This document shows positions 1 to 8,300 of a stretch of 21,035 bases of DNA, piece after piece. The DNA is from CAYNST01 sp964399955. GTDB taxonomy: Bacteria; Pseudomonadota; Gammaproteobacteria; Pseudomonadales; Cellvibrionaceae. The DNA lies in assembly GCA_964399955.1 (NCBI GenBank), contig CAYNST010000056.1:1-21035 (forward strand), read 5' to 3'. Within the stretch, counting starts at the first letter, position 1; every line of letters starts with the position of its first letter. Both the position numbers and the translations under genes were made by a program. The notes below the pieces were generated by a model, which was not told the origin of the DNA, ran no database searches, and was given only the letters and a program-made list of their open reading frames with translations.

Positions 1-186
1 TACAATGCGCTGCTCTGGCTGACCCTGTGGGTCAACAGTGGCCAATACCATGGCGGTCGGGTCGGCGATGCCACCGGTGACCGCCTGGTCCATCCAGATA
101 CGGAACTGGGTAAACGGGTCGGGGTTGATTTGTGACCGAGTCAAGCCCTCACGGGTATACTCGCGTCTTAGTTTGTCCAGGTCCAT
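1..186 (-). CDS. pdxH: Pyridoxamine 5'-phosphate oxidase PdxH, N-terminal part (runs off left edge)
   Basis: PdxH is the cytoplasmic FMN oxidase that converts pyridoxamine or pyridoxine 5'-phosphate to pyridoxal 5'-phosphate, the last step of vitamin B6 synthesis and salvage. Only the first 62 codons are present. The translation starts MDLDKLRREYTREGL and continues with DPFTQFRIWMDQAV, ADPTAMVLATVD and GQPEQRIV, matching the PdxH N-terminus (LRREYT..GL; ADPTAM.LATVD..G.P..R.V). The FMN-binding and catalytic parts lie outside the window. ATG at 186-184 is the natural start because the protein aligns to the family from its first residues, and an AGG lies about 8 nt upstream. It is divergent from mobA with 87 bp between the start codons. 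Confidence 0.93.
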   Translation of the reverse strand, partial: MDLDKLRREYTREGLTRSQINPDPFTQFRIWMDQAVTGGIADPTAMVLATVDPQGQPEQRIV

Positions 187-273
187 ATTTTCTGCCTGTT
201 CAGGTAATAGGTTCACAGCTGTTACTATCCCGGCAGTTGACCTGCCTGATCACATTCTACTGATAGACTTGCC

Positions 274-885
274 ATGACCGCAGCAACAAAATCGAAATGT
301 CTGGGCGTTGTACTGGCCGGAGGCAGAAGCCTGCGCATGGAGCGGCCCGACAAGTTCCTGCTTGAGTGGCAGGGAAAAAGTTTGCTTGCCCACTGCATTG
401 AGCGCGCAATGCCCCAAGTGGACGAGCTGGTGATATCCGCCAATGGGGACCCACAGCGCCTTGGACATGAAAACCTGACGGTACTGGCCGACCGCTTCGC
501 ACCCCCTTGCGGCCCCTTGGGGGGCGTGCTCACCGCCATGGCCTGGGCTTGGGATACGCCGGGGCGGTATCACTGGGTGGCCAGCTTTGCCAGTGATACC
601 CCACGCTTTCCGCTTGATGCCGTCGCTGCCATGCGCGAGCTCGCCGAAGCGGGCGACCTGCAAGTGGCCTACCCGGTTCAGCAGGGCCGTGCGCATTACA
701 CCTTTGCCCTTTGGTCCCTGTCTGCCTACCCTGCGCTGCTCAAGCAATTTGAGGCCGGTGAGCGCGCCCTCTGGCGCTGCATCAAGGGTTTGCGGCAGGC
801 GCCCTGGTCCTGCGAAGCGTCGGGTGGCAGCTTTCACAACGTCAACACCCTCGCAGACTGGCAGGACCTGCTTCACACCCCCTAA
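274..885 (+). CDS. mobA: Molybdenum cofactor guanylyltransferase MobA
   Basis: MobA transfers GMP from GTP to molybdopterin to make the molybdenum guanine dinucleotide cofactor used by DMSO-reductase-family enzymes in the cytoplasm. The 203-residue protein has the family length (E. coli about 194). Visible motifs are the N-terminal nucleotide loop VVLAGGRSLRM followed by DK (residues 12-27), GPLGG (about 80-84), the metal Asp in SDTP (about 107) and the C-terminal FHNVNT. The loop reads RMERPDK where E. coli MobA has RMGGVDK, so both glycines are replaced by Glu and Arg. I therefore hold open that activity is altered or that this is a related nucleotidyltransferase. ATG 274 has no strong Shine-Dalgarno. 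A TTGACC at 237-242 could be a -35 element, but the matching -10 is poor. No other molybdenum gene is adjacent. Confidence 0.88.
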   Translation: MTAATKSKCLGVVLAGGRSLRMERPDKFLLEWQGKSLLAHCIERAMPQVDELVISANGDPQRLGHENLTVLADRFAPPCGPLGGVLTAMAWAWDTPGRYHWVASFASDTPRFPLDAVAAMRELAEAGDLQVAYPVQQGRAHYTFALWSLSAYPALLKQFEAGERALWRCIKGLRQAPWSCEASGGSFHNVNTLADWQDLLHTP

Positions 886-960
886 AGCTCAGGCGAAAGA
901 GACAGTGACCACGATCAAATTTTGACCAGCTCGGCTTGCGCGAGCGGGCCATTCCATCAC

Positions 961-966
961 TATAAT
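961..966 (+). promoter_or_regulatory. Consensus -10 box (TATAAT) in the leader of the lectin gene
   Basis: A perfect sigma-70 -10 hexamer TATAAT occupies 961-966. The best -35 candidate is TTGCGC at 936-941, with a 19-bp spacer that is longer than ideal; TTGACC at 922-927 is too far away. If used, it would give a leader of about 270 nt before the lectin start at 1247. That leader contains a TTATTC-GAA-GAATAA palindrome (1135-1149) and hairpins at 1151-1169 (CAGCCC/GGGCTG) and 1173-1184 (GCCG/CGGC). The rest of 886-1246 holds no gene I can support. Confidence 0.4.
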
Positions 967-1134
967 GGCGTTCAATGTTTATTTGCGCGCCAATCCGAGG
1001 AGCGGCAAAGCGGAATGTCGGCAATGGTCGTAGCATCAAAATAATAGAACCAGGTCCAGTTTTTGACTCGCGACACACCGCTCGCAGCAACTAAGGCGGC
1101 TTGAGCCGGTCTACTTGCGGATCATCGTTTACAC

Positions 1135-1169
1135 TTATTCGAAGAATAACCAGCCCAGCCACCGGGCTG
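1135..1169. promoter_or_regulatory. Palindrome and adjacent hairpin upstream of the lectin gene
   Basis: TTATTC (1135-1140) and GAATAA (1144-1149) form a perfect 6-bp inverted repeat around GAA, directly followed by CAGCCC (1151-1156) and GGGCTG (1164-1169), another perfect 6-bp stem with a 7-nt loop. The first is AT-rich and could be an operator; the second could fold in the transcript. No T-run follows, so it is not an obvious intrinsic terminator. Its role is unknown. Confidence 0.3.
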
Positions 1170-1246
1170 ACCGCCGTTGACGGCATTGCCCGCACACCGT
1201 TTTGGCGGGAGTTTGCGGCCAGCACATCAGTACTTGGAGAACTACC

Positions 1247-2038
1247 TTGAAGCTTAAAATTTCCTTATTGCAAGGCCTGTTGGCACTGGCACTGAGCCAG
1301 TTCGGTGCCGCGTACGCAGACACCAATCTGCACGATTTCACCAAAATCTGCACGCTGCAGGAGAACTGCGCGGTGGACCGGCCAACATTGATCGCCTTTG
1401 GCAGCCAGGGCAACTACGCCTACCGCACCCAAACTGGCCACTTTATCTGCGCGGCCGAAACCTTTGGCCTCAGCAATGCCCCCACAGACGCGGTTTGCCT
1501 CAGTTTGAATTCCGGTCTTGGGTCCAGCTCTTCCAGCTCGGGCGGCAGCAGCGCCGAGGGCGTCCAGTCCGATGCCCCAGCAGTGGCATCCGGCCTTTAT
1601 GCGCTGATTTCCCGCTCAAGCGGCAAGGCACTGGAGGTAAACCAAAGCGCCAAGGAAGACGGCGCCGCCGTCTCGCAAAGTGATTTTGTGCAGGGCCCGC
1701 ACCAGCAATGGCACATGAAAGAGACCGCTCCCGGTTACTACGCGCTGATTGCCAGCCACAGCGGCAAGGCCTTGGAGGTCAAGGATTGGGCGGTCGCCGA
1801 CGGGGCCCGCCTGCAGCAGTTTCCCTGGATAGACAGCTGGACGCAACACTGGCAACTGGAGGCGGTTGAAGGCGGCTATTACCGCCTGGCGTCGCGGTTC
1901 AATAACAAGGTGATCGATGTGTACGAGCTGAATCGCAAGAACGGCGGCGATGTGCGCACCTGGACCTACTGGGGTGGAGAGAACCAGCATTGGCGCCTGG
2001 TGCCCCTCACCGATCTGCCCGCCGCCGACCCGCGCTGA
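1247..2038 (+). CDS. Secreted ricin-type beta-trefoil lectin (RICIN/CBM13-like) with N-terminal Cys module
   Basis: Predicted 263-residue exported carbohydrate-binding protein. I choose TTG at 1247 as start: GGAG (1235-1238) lies 8 nt upstream, and the translation then begins with a clean signal peptide (KLK, a hydrophobic stretch and AYA, with cleavage before DTN at about residue 25). An ATG at 1202 is in frame but would bury the signal peptide behind 15 extra residues. Residues 25-95 form a small domain with four Cys (ICT, ENC, FIC, AVC) around LIAFGSQGNYAYRTQTG, resembling short Cys-containing modules in secreted carbohydrate-active proteins of Cellvibrio relatives. A Ser/Gly linker (about 97-113) follows. 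The C-terminal 150 residues contain three beta-trefoil repeats, each with GKALEV or KVIDV and a QxW-type motif (QQW, QHW, QHW), as in RicinB_lectin_2. No catalytic domain is present, so a binding or adhesion role is inferred. A terminator follows 33 bp downstream. Confidence 0.82.
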   Translation: MKLKISLLQGLLALALSQFGAAYADTNLHDFTKICTLQENCAVDRPTLIAFGSQGNYAYRTQTGHFICAAETFGLSNAPTDAVCLSLNSGLGSSSSSSGGSSAEGVQSDAPAVASGLYALISRSSGKALEVNQSAKEDGAAVSQSDFVQGPHQQWHMKETAPGYYALIASHSGKALEVKDWAVADGARLQQFPWIDSWTQHWQLEAVEGGYYRLASRFNNKVIDVYELNRKNGGDVRTWTYWGGENQHWRLVPLTDLPAADPR

Positions 2039-2066
2039 ATAACGGGCCGTCAGGCTCGCTAGGTTC

Positions 2067-2101
2067 AAAAAGGGCTTCCATGCAGGTGGAGGCCCTTTTT
2101 T
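2067..2101 (+). terminator. Intrinsic terminator after the lectin gene
   Basis: GGGCTTCC (2072-2079) pairs with GGAGGCCC (2088-2095), an 8-bp stem with one G-T pair and an 8-nt loop, preceded by AAAAA and followed directly by six T (2096-2101). The A-run and T-run can extend the stem and make it potentially bidirectional. It lies 33 bp after the lectin stop codon. Confidence 0.88.
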
Positions 2102-2347
2102 GTTGCCCTCTCGCCCGGAGCTCTGTCCAGGCAAGCAGCGGTAATCTGCCCCCAGCTCCGCACTACAATGACCGCGCAGGCACCAATAGCGGACAGAAGC
2201 GGACTGCTTGCTCATAACTCAAAAGGCATTTTCCGGGTTAAAGCCACCAAATTGGTGCGTTATTCCACCCGTTCGGCTTGCTTGCGTGCCAAGCTGGGTA
2301 TCCCGACCCTGTCAAATACGGGTGTTCAGCTCTTTTGCGGCCCCACT

Positions 2348-2402
2348 GAGGACGAGAGGGCATACTTGGCAAGCGTTTTGCCAATCCGCTTGCACTGCCG
2401 CC
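2348..2402. repeat. 55-bp direct repeat, left copy, abutting gap 1
   Basis: These 55 bases are repeated exactly at 2503-2557 on the other side of a 100-N gap. Inside is a perfect hairpin, TTGGCAA (2366-2372) with TTGCCAA (2378-2384) around a 5-nt loop. The copies touch the Ns on both sides, which points to overlapping contig ends that were not merged rather than a biological repeat. The sequence from 2102 to 2347 holds no gene that I can support. Confidence 0.9.
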
Positions 2403-2502
2403 NNNNNNNNNNNNNNNNNNNNNNNNNNNNNNNNNNNNNNNNNNNNNNNNNNNNNNNNNNNNNNNNNNNNNNNNNNNNNNNNNNNNNNNNNNNNNNNNNN
2501 NN
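2403..2502. other. Assembly gap 1 (100 N)
   Basis: Exactly 100 Ns, the conventional length for a gap of unknown size, bounded on both sides by the same 55 bases. The true gap may be zero or negative, in which case 155 bases of the window are artefact. The gap lies in the intergenic stretch between the lectin and the porin, so no gene is broken by it. Confidence 0.97.
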
Positions 2503-2557
2503 GAGGACGAGAGGGCATACTTGGCAAGCGTTTTGCCAATCCGCTTGCACTGCCGCC
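2503..2557. repeat. 55-bp direct repeat, right copy, abutting gap 1
   Basis: Exact second copy of 2348-2402, including the TTGGCAA/TTGCCAA hairpin at 2521-2539. Between this copy and the porin start (2558-2683) I see no gene. A TTTATAAC stretch at 2651-2658 is a possible -10 region for the porin, but no -35 sits at good spacing (TTGAAC at 2625-2630 is 22 bp away). Confidence 0.9.
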
Positions 2558-2683
2558 AGAATATGAGCGGTGGGCCTGGCTTGGGCCACATCTGCAACAG
2601 GCGACAAAACCGGGCCCATTCAGTTTGAACAGGCGCATCAACTTTCACTTTTTATAACTCTACCCCCCGGCTACGGAGCTTCT

Positions 2684-3895
2684 ATGTCATTCAAGCACAA
2701 ATTCACACTTGCCACTGGCACGGCACTGGCGTTGACAACAACCTTGCAAACCCAGGCACTGGAGGAACCCGCCTCCTTCGTCGATGCGCTCAAAACGGCG
2801 GATGTCAAACTGCATGTTCGGCTGCGTTACGAGGATGTTGAACAGGCCGGCGCGGCCGACGCGCAGGCCACTACACTGCTGACCCGCCTCACTTACAGCT
2901 CCACGCCCTATCAAGGATGGGGACTAGTGCTGGAAATGGATGATGTGCGCGAGCTGGCAGATGCAGATTACAGCGACGGGGTCACCAATCGCGGCACTGC
3001 CATCATTGCCGACCCTGAAGGTACGGAGCTGAATCAGGCCTACCTGAGCTTCACCACTGAGATCAGCGCATTGAAGCTTGGGCGTCAGCGTATTCTGCTG
3101 GACAATCAGCGCTTTGTCGGCGGCGTGGGTTGGCGGCAGGATGAGCAAACCTACGATGGGTTTTCGGCTCGTTTGACCGGCATAGACAGGCTTAATCTGT
3201 TCTACGGATACCTTACTCAGGTGAACCGTATATTTGCCCAAGACCAGGATCACCAGCACAATTCTCACCTGCTGAACGTGAAGCTCACCACCGGGCTCGG
3301 GGACCTGGTGGGTTACGCCTATCTGCTTGACTACGACGTTTTGAGTGCCGGCGGCGCTTTGGCGACACCGTCCTCTGACACCTACGGTCTGCGCTGGCAG
3401 GGCAGGTTTGGAGATGGCTTTAACTACAACCTGGAATACGCGCAGCAGTCGTCAGCGGGCGATAACCCCGCTGACTATTCTGCAGACTACCTGCTGGGCG
3501 AAGCCGTCCTCACTGTGCCCCTGGGCCACAACACATTCAGCATCACCGTGGGTTACGAAGTGCTGGGCTCCGACAACGGCGTTGGCTTTTCCACGCCACT
3601 GGCCACGGCTCACGCGTTTCAGGGCTGGGCGGACAAATTTCTGGCCACCCCTGCAGACGGCATAGAAGACGCATACGCAGGCATCAATACCCAATTGGGT
3701 GCCTTCACCCTGGGGTTGAGATATCACCAGTTCAGTGCCGAAGCAGATGGGGCCGATTATGGGGATGAAATCAACTTTGTTGCCGGCACCAAACTGGGAC
3801 CGGTGGCACTGACCGTGAAATACGCCGATTACAGCGCAGACACCTGGGCGACGGATACCCGCAAACTGTGGTTGATGGCGGCGACGACCTTCTGA
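2684..3895 (+). CDS. Outer-membrane beta-barrel porin, alginate-export-like family
   Basis: Predicted 403-residue outer-membrane channel. ATG 2684 is preceded by GGAG (2675-2678) at 5-nt spacing and opens a signal peptide (SFKHKF, hydrophobic stretch, QTQA before LEEP). The frame stays open further upstream, but that stretch has no ribosome site. The mature protein alternates polar and hydrophobic residues throughout and ends in Phe, as barrel proteins recognised by the Bam machinery do. The segment LNQAYLSF, then LKLGRQRILLDNQRFVGGVGWRQDEQTYDGF (about residues 125-170), is characteristic of alginate-export-type and related porins, in which the GRQ...D..R..G...WR.....D motif recurs. The substrate cannot be read from sequence. 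The family label need not mean alginate; in this setting export or uptake of an anionic or oligosaccharide solute is a guess. It is convergent with the mechanosensitive channel. Confidence 0.78.
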   Translation: MSFKHKFTLATGTALALTTTLQTQALEEPASFVDALKTADVKLHVRLRYEDVEQAGAADAQATTLLTRLTYSSTPYQGWGLVLEMDDVRELADADYSDGVTNRGTAIIADPEGTELNQAYLSFTTEISALKLGRQRILLDNQRFVGGVGWRQDEQTYDGFSARLTGIDRLNLFYGYLTQVNRIFAQDQDHQHNSHLLNVKLTTGLGDLVGYAYLLDYDVLSAGGALATPSSDTYGLRWQGRFGDGFNYNLEYAQQSSAGDNPADYSADYLLGEAVLTVPLGHNTFSITVGYEVLGSDNGVGFSTPLATAHAFQGWADKFLATPADGIEDAYAGINTQLGAFTLGLRYHQFSAEADGADYGDEINFVAGTKLGPVALTVKYADYSADTWATDTRKLWLMAATTF

Positions 3896-3948
3896 TTGAG
3901 CTGGCCGCAGCAGCAGATGGGCTTTTGCGTGCGGCAGGTGCGGAGAGC

Positions 3949-3971
3949 CTGCCGGTACAAGTTACCGGCGG
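3949..3971. other. Hairpin between convergent porin and channel genes
   Basis: GCCGGTA (3951-3957) and TACCGGC (3963-3969) form a perfect 7-bp stem with a 5-nt loop, extendable by two pairs including one G-T. It lies between the two convergent stop codons. Neither side has a T-run, so it is at best a weak or Rho-assisted terminator. Confidence 0.35.
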
Positions 3972-3992
3972 CGACCGTGGCTTGTACCAGGA

Positions 3993-5246
3993 TCAGCCGT
4001 GATTTCTGCGTACCGATAAATTGATATCTCGCAAATCCAGGCCCGAGGGGTGCTGATATACCCGCAGACCAAACTCCGGCAAAATGGACAACAGGTGATC
4101 AAAGATATCCGACTGAATGCCCTCATAGGTCACCCAGCTAATGGTGTTGGTGAAACAATAGATCTCCAGCGGCAGGCCGTCTGCGGTGGGCTCCATCTGC
4201 CTGACTATCTGGGTCATGCCTTGGTGAATGCCGCCGTGGCTGCGCAGGTAGCGCTCAACGTAGGCGCGGAAACTGCCGATATTGGTGATGCGGCGGGTGT
4301 TGACCGGCTCCTTGCCCTGCTCTTCCAGTTGCAGGTTCCAGGCGTCTATCTCTTTTTGTTTTTCAGCCAGATATTCCCTCAGCAGCCGGAAACGATGCAG
4401 GTGAGCCTGCTCATCCGGGGTCAAAAAGTGCACGCTTTGCTGATCCAGCATCAGGCTTCGCTTGATCCGCCGCCCGCCTGACTCCTGCATGCCGCGCCAG
4501 TTCTTGAATGGGTCGGTCATGAAACGCTTGGTGGGAATGGTGGTGATGGTTTTATCCCAGTTCTGCACCTTGACCGTGTGCAGAGCAATGTCGATGACGT
4601 CACCGTCGGCGCTCAGTTGTGGCATTTCTATCCAGTCGCCCACCCGAATGATGTCATTGGAGGATATCTGCACACTGGCCACCAGAGACAGCAGCGTGTC
4701 CTGAAAGATCAGCATCAGCACTGCCGCCATGGCCCCCAGGCCGGACAGCAGAATCAGCGGCGACCGGTCGATGAGGGCGGCCACCACCAGAATGGCCGCA
4801 ATCACGTACACCAGGATGGTCAGCACCTGGATGTATCCTTTTACCGGCCTCATGCGCGAGTCCGGGCGTTTCTCGTACATGCGGTTGATCACCCCCAGCA
4901 GGTTGCCGATGGCCAGGGCTATGGTGAGTACCACGAAGGCGCTGCTCACATTGCGCACAATGGTGACGACCGCTTCGGGTACACCGGGAATAATCAAAAT
5001 ACCGTTGGAGAGGATGAGCGCGGGCACAATATTGGCCAGACGCGCAACCACGCCGGACTCTTGTGTTGCGGCATGTTGCCCAAGTGGGCTGGCGCGCAGC
5101 AGGCGGTAGATGCCGCGCAAAAGAATGCGTTTTACCACCCAGTTGCCAAACCAGGCCACGGCGACCAGCAGCAGCAGACTGAGCACGGTGGACAGATCCG
5201 GGTGCCTTTCCAGCCACTCAAAGGTCGTGGCGAATTGTTCTCTCAT
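3993..5246 (-). CDS. YbdG-type mechanosensitive ion channel (MscS family)
   Basis: Inner-membrane channel that opens under membrane tension and releases solutes during osmotic downshock. With ATG at 5246 the protein has 417 residues, close to E. coli YbdG (415). The frame can be extended 8 codons to a TTG at 5270, but that has no ribosome site, whereas GGAAG precedes the ATG. Five hydrophobic segments are visible (about 20-37, 72-88, 100-120, 140-160, 165-190). The last is the pore helix, GLGAMAAVLMLIFQDTLLSL, followed by the MscS beta domain (VGDWIEMP...GDVIDIALHTVKVQNWDKTITTIPTKRF) and the YbdG-type hydrophilic insert at about 275-315. The C-terminal part (ITNIGSFRAYVERYLR, IYCFTNTISWVTYEGIQSDI) is also typical of YbdG. 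It lies downstream of, and parallel to, the c-di-GMP operon with 108 bp between, so read-through is possible. Confidence 0.9.
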   Translation of the reverse strand: MREQFATTFEWLERHPDLSTVLSLLLLVAVAWFGNWVVKRILLRGIYRLLRASPLGQHAATQESGVVARLANIVPALILSNGILIIPGVPEAVVTIVRNVSSAFVVLTIALAIGNLLGVINRMYEKRPDSRMRPVKGYIQVLTILVYVIAAILVVAALIDRSPLILLSGLGAMAAVLMLIFQDTLLSLVASVQISSNDIIRVGDWIEMPQLSADGDVIDIALHTVKVQNWDKTITTIPTKRFMTDPFKNWRGMQESGGRRIKRSLMLDQQSVHFLTPDEQAHLHRFRLLREYLAEKQKEIDAWNLQLEEQGKEPVNTRRITNIGSFRAYVERYLRSHGGIHQGMTQIVRQMEPTADGLPLEIYCFTNTISWVTYEGIQSDIFDHLLSILPEFGLRVYQHPSGLDLRDINLSVRRNHG

Positions 5247-5354
5247 GATCTTCCAATGGTTGCGTAGCAAAAGGCCAGCATTCTACCCGAGCTGGCCGAG
5301 GTTTTGGGCGCATAACCACAGATCCGACAAGAGGACCAAGGCGGTGCCGCATCG

Positions 5355-8300
5355 TTAAAGACTTGGCAGCCGCACTACAGTGGCGGCTGCCAAAAAGCCG
5401 GTGGCATCTTCAGGCGACAAAGGCCGAGCTATGAAATAGCCTTGCCCGTAGTCACAGTTGTAAGCCATCAGCGCCTGCAGTTGTTCCTGCGTCTCTATGC
5501 CTTCGGCCACCACGCGCATTTTCAGGTTGTGGGCCAAAGCGATGGTTGCCCGCACAATTTCATGGGCGCTGCCATTGGTGCCGCTGCCGTCCGTAAGCGC
5601 GTTGACGAAGGTCCGATCAACCTTAAGCACCTGAACAGGAAGTTTGTCCAGATAGCTGAGCGATGAGTAGCCGGTACCAAAGTCGTCAATTGCCAACTCT
5701 ATACCCCGTTCACGCAGTGCTTCCAACAAGCCATCCACGGTATCGGTATGTTTCATCAGCGCCGACTCCGTGATCTCGAACTTGATATTGTCGCGGTCTA
5801 CGCCGGTGCGCTGAAATACAGCATCCACCCTGTTCAGGAAGTCTGTGTGGTCCAATTGCACCGGAGAGAGGTTGACGGCAATGGTCGGCAGGATGACTGG
5901 ATCAAAGCGCTCCTTCCAGACCTTCAACTGATTGCACGCTTCCTCCAACACCCAAAGCCCAATATCAAAAATTAGCCCGAGCGATTCGGCCATAGGGATG
6001 AACTTGTCCGGAGGCACCATGCCGCGCTCCGGATGACGCCAGCGGATCAATACCTCAAAGCCGCTCAGACTGCCCGACCCCACAACAATGATGGGCTGAT
6101 ACACCACACTGAACTGCCGGCGATTCAAGGCCATCTTCAGGTCGGCTTCCAAGGCGGCCGTATCCAGTGTCTGCTGCAAAATGACGTCGTCAAACATCTG
6201 GCAGATTCCACGGCCGCGATCCTTGGCGCGCTGCATGGCGATGTTGGCATTTCTAAGCACTTGAGAAGGCTCGGTATAGCTGTCGTTGCTGATGACAAAT
6301 CCGACGCTGACACTCAGGTTCATACGCACCTGTTCTATTAGAAAAGGCTCTTTGAATTCTGAAGCGATCAGCTCGGCCAAACCCTGGGCCTGATCCGTGG
6401 AGTCCAGGCAATCAACCACCACGGTAAATTCGTCACTGCCCAAACGCACTGCGTGATGATCCTTGGGCAGCAGACCGGTCAAACGTTTGGCCGCCGCCAT
6501 CAGTAGCTGGTCGCCCTGCAGATGACCGTAAGTGTCATTGATTTTGCGAAACCGGTCTCCGCCCACAAATAACAGGGCAAAGGGCGCGGACGATTCTCTG
6601 CGGCTTTGCATCAGCTCATTCAAGTGCTTGAGCAACCATGCACGGTTATGAAGTCCGGTGAGCGTATCGTGATAGGCAATATAATTGGCTTTTGCCTCGG
6701 ACTCACGACGCTCATCAATTTCAACAGAGAGCTCCTTGGTGCGGTGCGCCACGCGCTGCTCAAGCTCGGAATTCAGCTGCACGATGGAGCGGTTGGCCTG
6801 CTTCAGGCGGGAGGTTTGCTCGCCGACCAGTATTTCCAACTGCCTTTGTCGTCGCCGGTTGGCGCGCAACCGCCAAAAGCTGAAGCCGTACATGGCCATA
6901 AGCAACAACGCAAGGTAACTCAACCTGGCCCAGTGCGTTTGCCACCAGGCCGGCAGCACAATCACATTCAAGCTTTTGGCGCTGCCAACCCAAACGCCTT
7001 CGTTGTTTGAAGCAAGCACCTGAAACTGGTACTCGCCAGGATTCAGGTTGCTGTAGCGCACCGCCCGGCGGCTGCTGTCTGTTAGTATCCAGTCGCTTTC
7101 CAGTCCCAACAGCCGATACCGATAGGCATTTTTATGCGGCGAGATGAAGTTGGTGCTGGCAAATTTGAACATGATGTCGCGCTGTCCGCTCGGCAAAACC
7201 AGTTCGCGTGAAGCGTTAACCGACTTTGTCAAAAACTCCGACTGCCCCGGAACCTGCAACCGCTGGTTTATTTCGACGTCGGTAATATGGACTTTGGGCG
7301 CGTTGTCGTTGCGTGGTATCGCTACCGGGTCAAAGTAGCTGAAACCATTGGTTCCGCCAAAATACATCAAACCTGCCCGGGTCGTCAGCGAGCTGAAACG
7401 GTTAAACTGAGACCCCGCCAAACCGTCATCTTCGGCAAACACCACAAACTCGCGGGTGCGCGGGTCAAAACGGTTCAGCCCGTTGCGCGTACCCAGCCAC
7501 AGGAAGCCCAAACTGTCCTGTTCGATGGAAACTACAAATTCATCCGACAAACCGTCTTTTACCGAAAAAGCCAATGTCTCACCCGAAACCGGATCAAAGC
7601 GCGAGAGATTCTTGCTGGTGGCCATCCAAATGTGGCCTGCCTCGTCCAAGTGAAGGTCCGAGATGGCCAGGGTCGCCGGTAGGTTGGGCTGGGAAAAAGT
7701 TTTCTTGCGCGCGTCAAACAACTCCAAACCCTTATAGCCGGCAATCCAGAAATCGCCATTGGGCAGCAGCAGGATTGCGTTGATAAAGTCACTGAGAATA
7801 CCCGATGGATCGTCGCTATCCAGGGGAGAATAAGATTCAAAACTGCCGTCAGCCGGATCGTAAATCTGTATGCCGACACGACCGACGGCTAGAATCAGGC
7901 GATCATCCGCATCCACAACGACACGAAATATGTGGTTGTCCGCCAGCGTCTGCCCATCGCTGGCCTGAGGATCGCGCACTATTCGCGTGACATTGCCGGT
8001 AACAGGATCAATTCGGTTTAGCCCACCACTCCATGTACCCAGCCAGATATGCCCTTTGGAATCTTCTGCGATGGCAATGATTGCATTGCTGCTGATGGTG
8101 CTTTGGTCGTCGGGATCGTGTTTGAAATGCTCGAACCGATGGGTTTTTGGATCAAACCGATTCAAGCCACCACCGTCAGTGGCCACCCAGATAAAGCCGT
8201 GGCGATCCTCATGCATACTAAGCACGTTGTCGAAAGCCAGGGAACTCTCTGCCTCAAAGCTGTGCTGCAGTGAGATAAATTTCTGTAACTGAGGGCTGAT

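Noticed and set aside
250..876. 208-codon minus-strand open frame opposite mobA
   Set aside because: MobA on the other strand carries all family motifs; the antisense translation resembles nothing known.
1202..1246. Upstream ATG for the lectin gene
   Set aside because: It adds 15 residues before the signal peptide; TTG 1247 has the better ribosome site.
2348..2557. Mobile element with target-site duplication in gap 1
   Set aside because: A 55-bp duplication is far longer than usual insertion-sequence target duplications, both gaps share the same length, and no transposase or terminal repeats are visible.
2570..2683. 38-codon N-terminal extension of the porin
   Set aside because: It places the signal peptide internally and has no ribosome site, while ATG 2684 has GGAG at good spacing.
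3949..3971. Intrinsic bidirectional terminator between porin and channel
   Set aside because: The stem is good but neither flank has a T-run; kept only as a hairpin.
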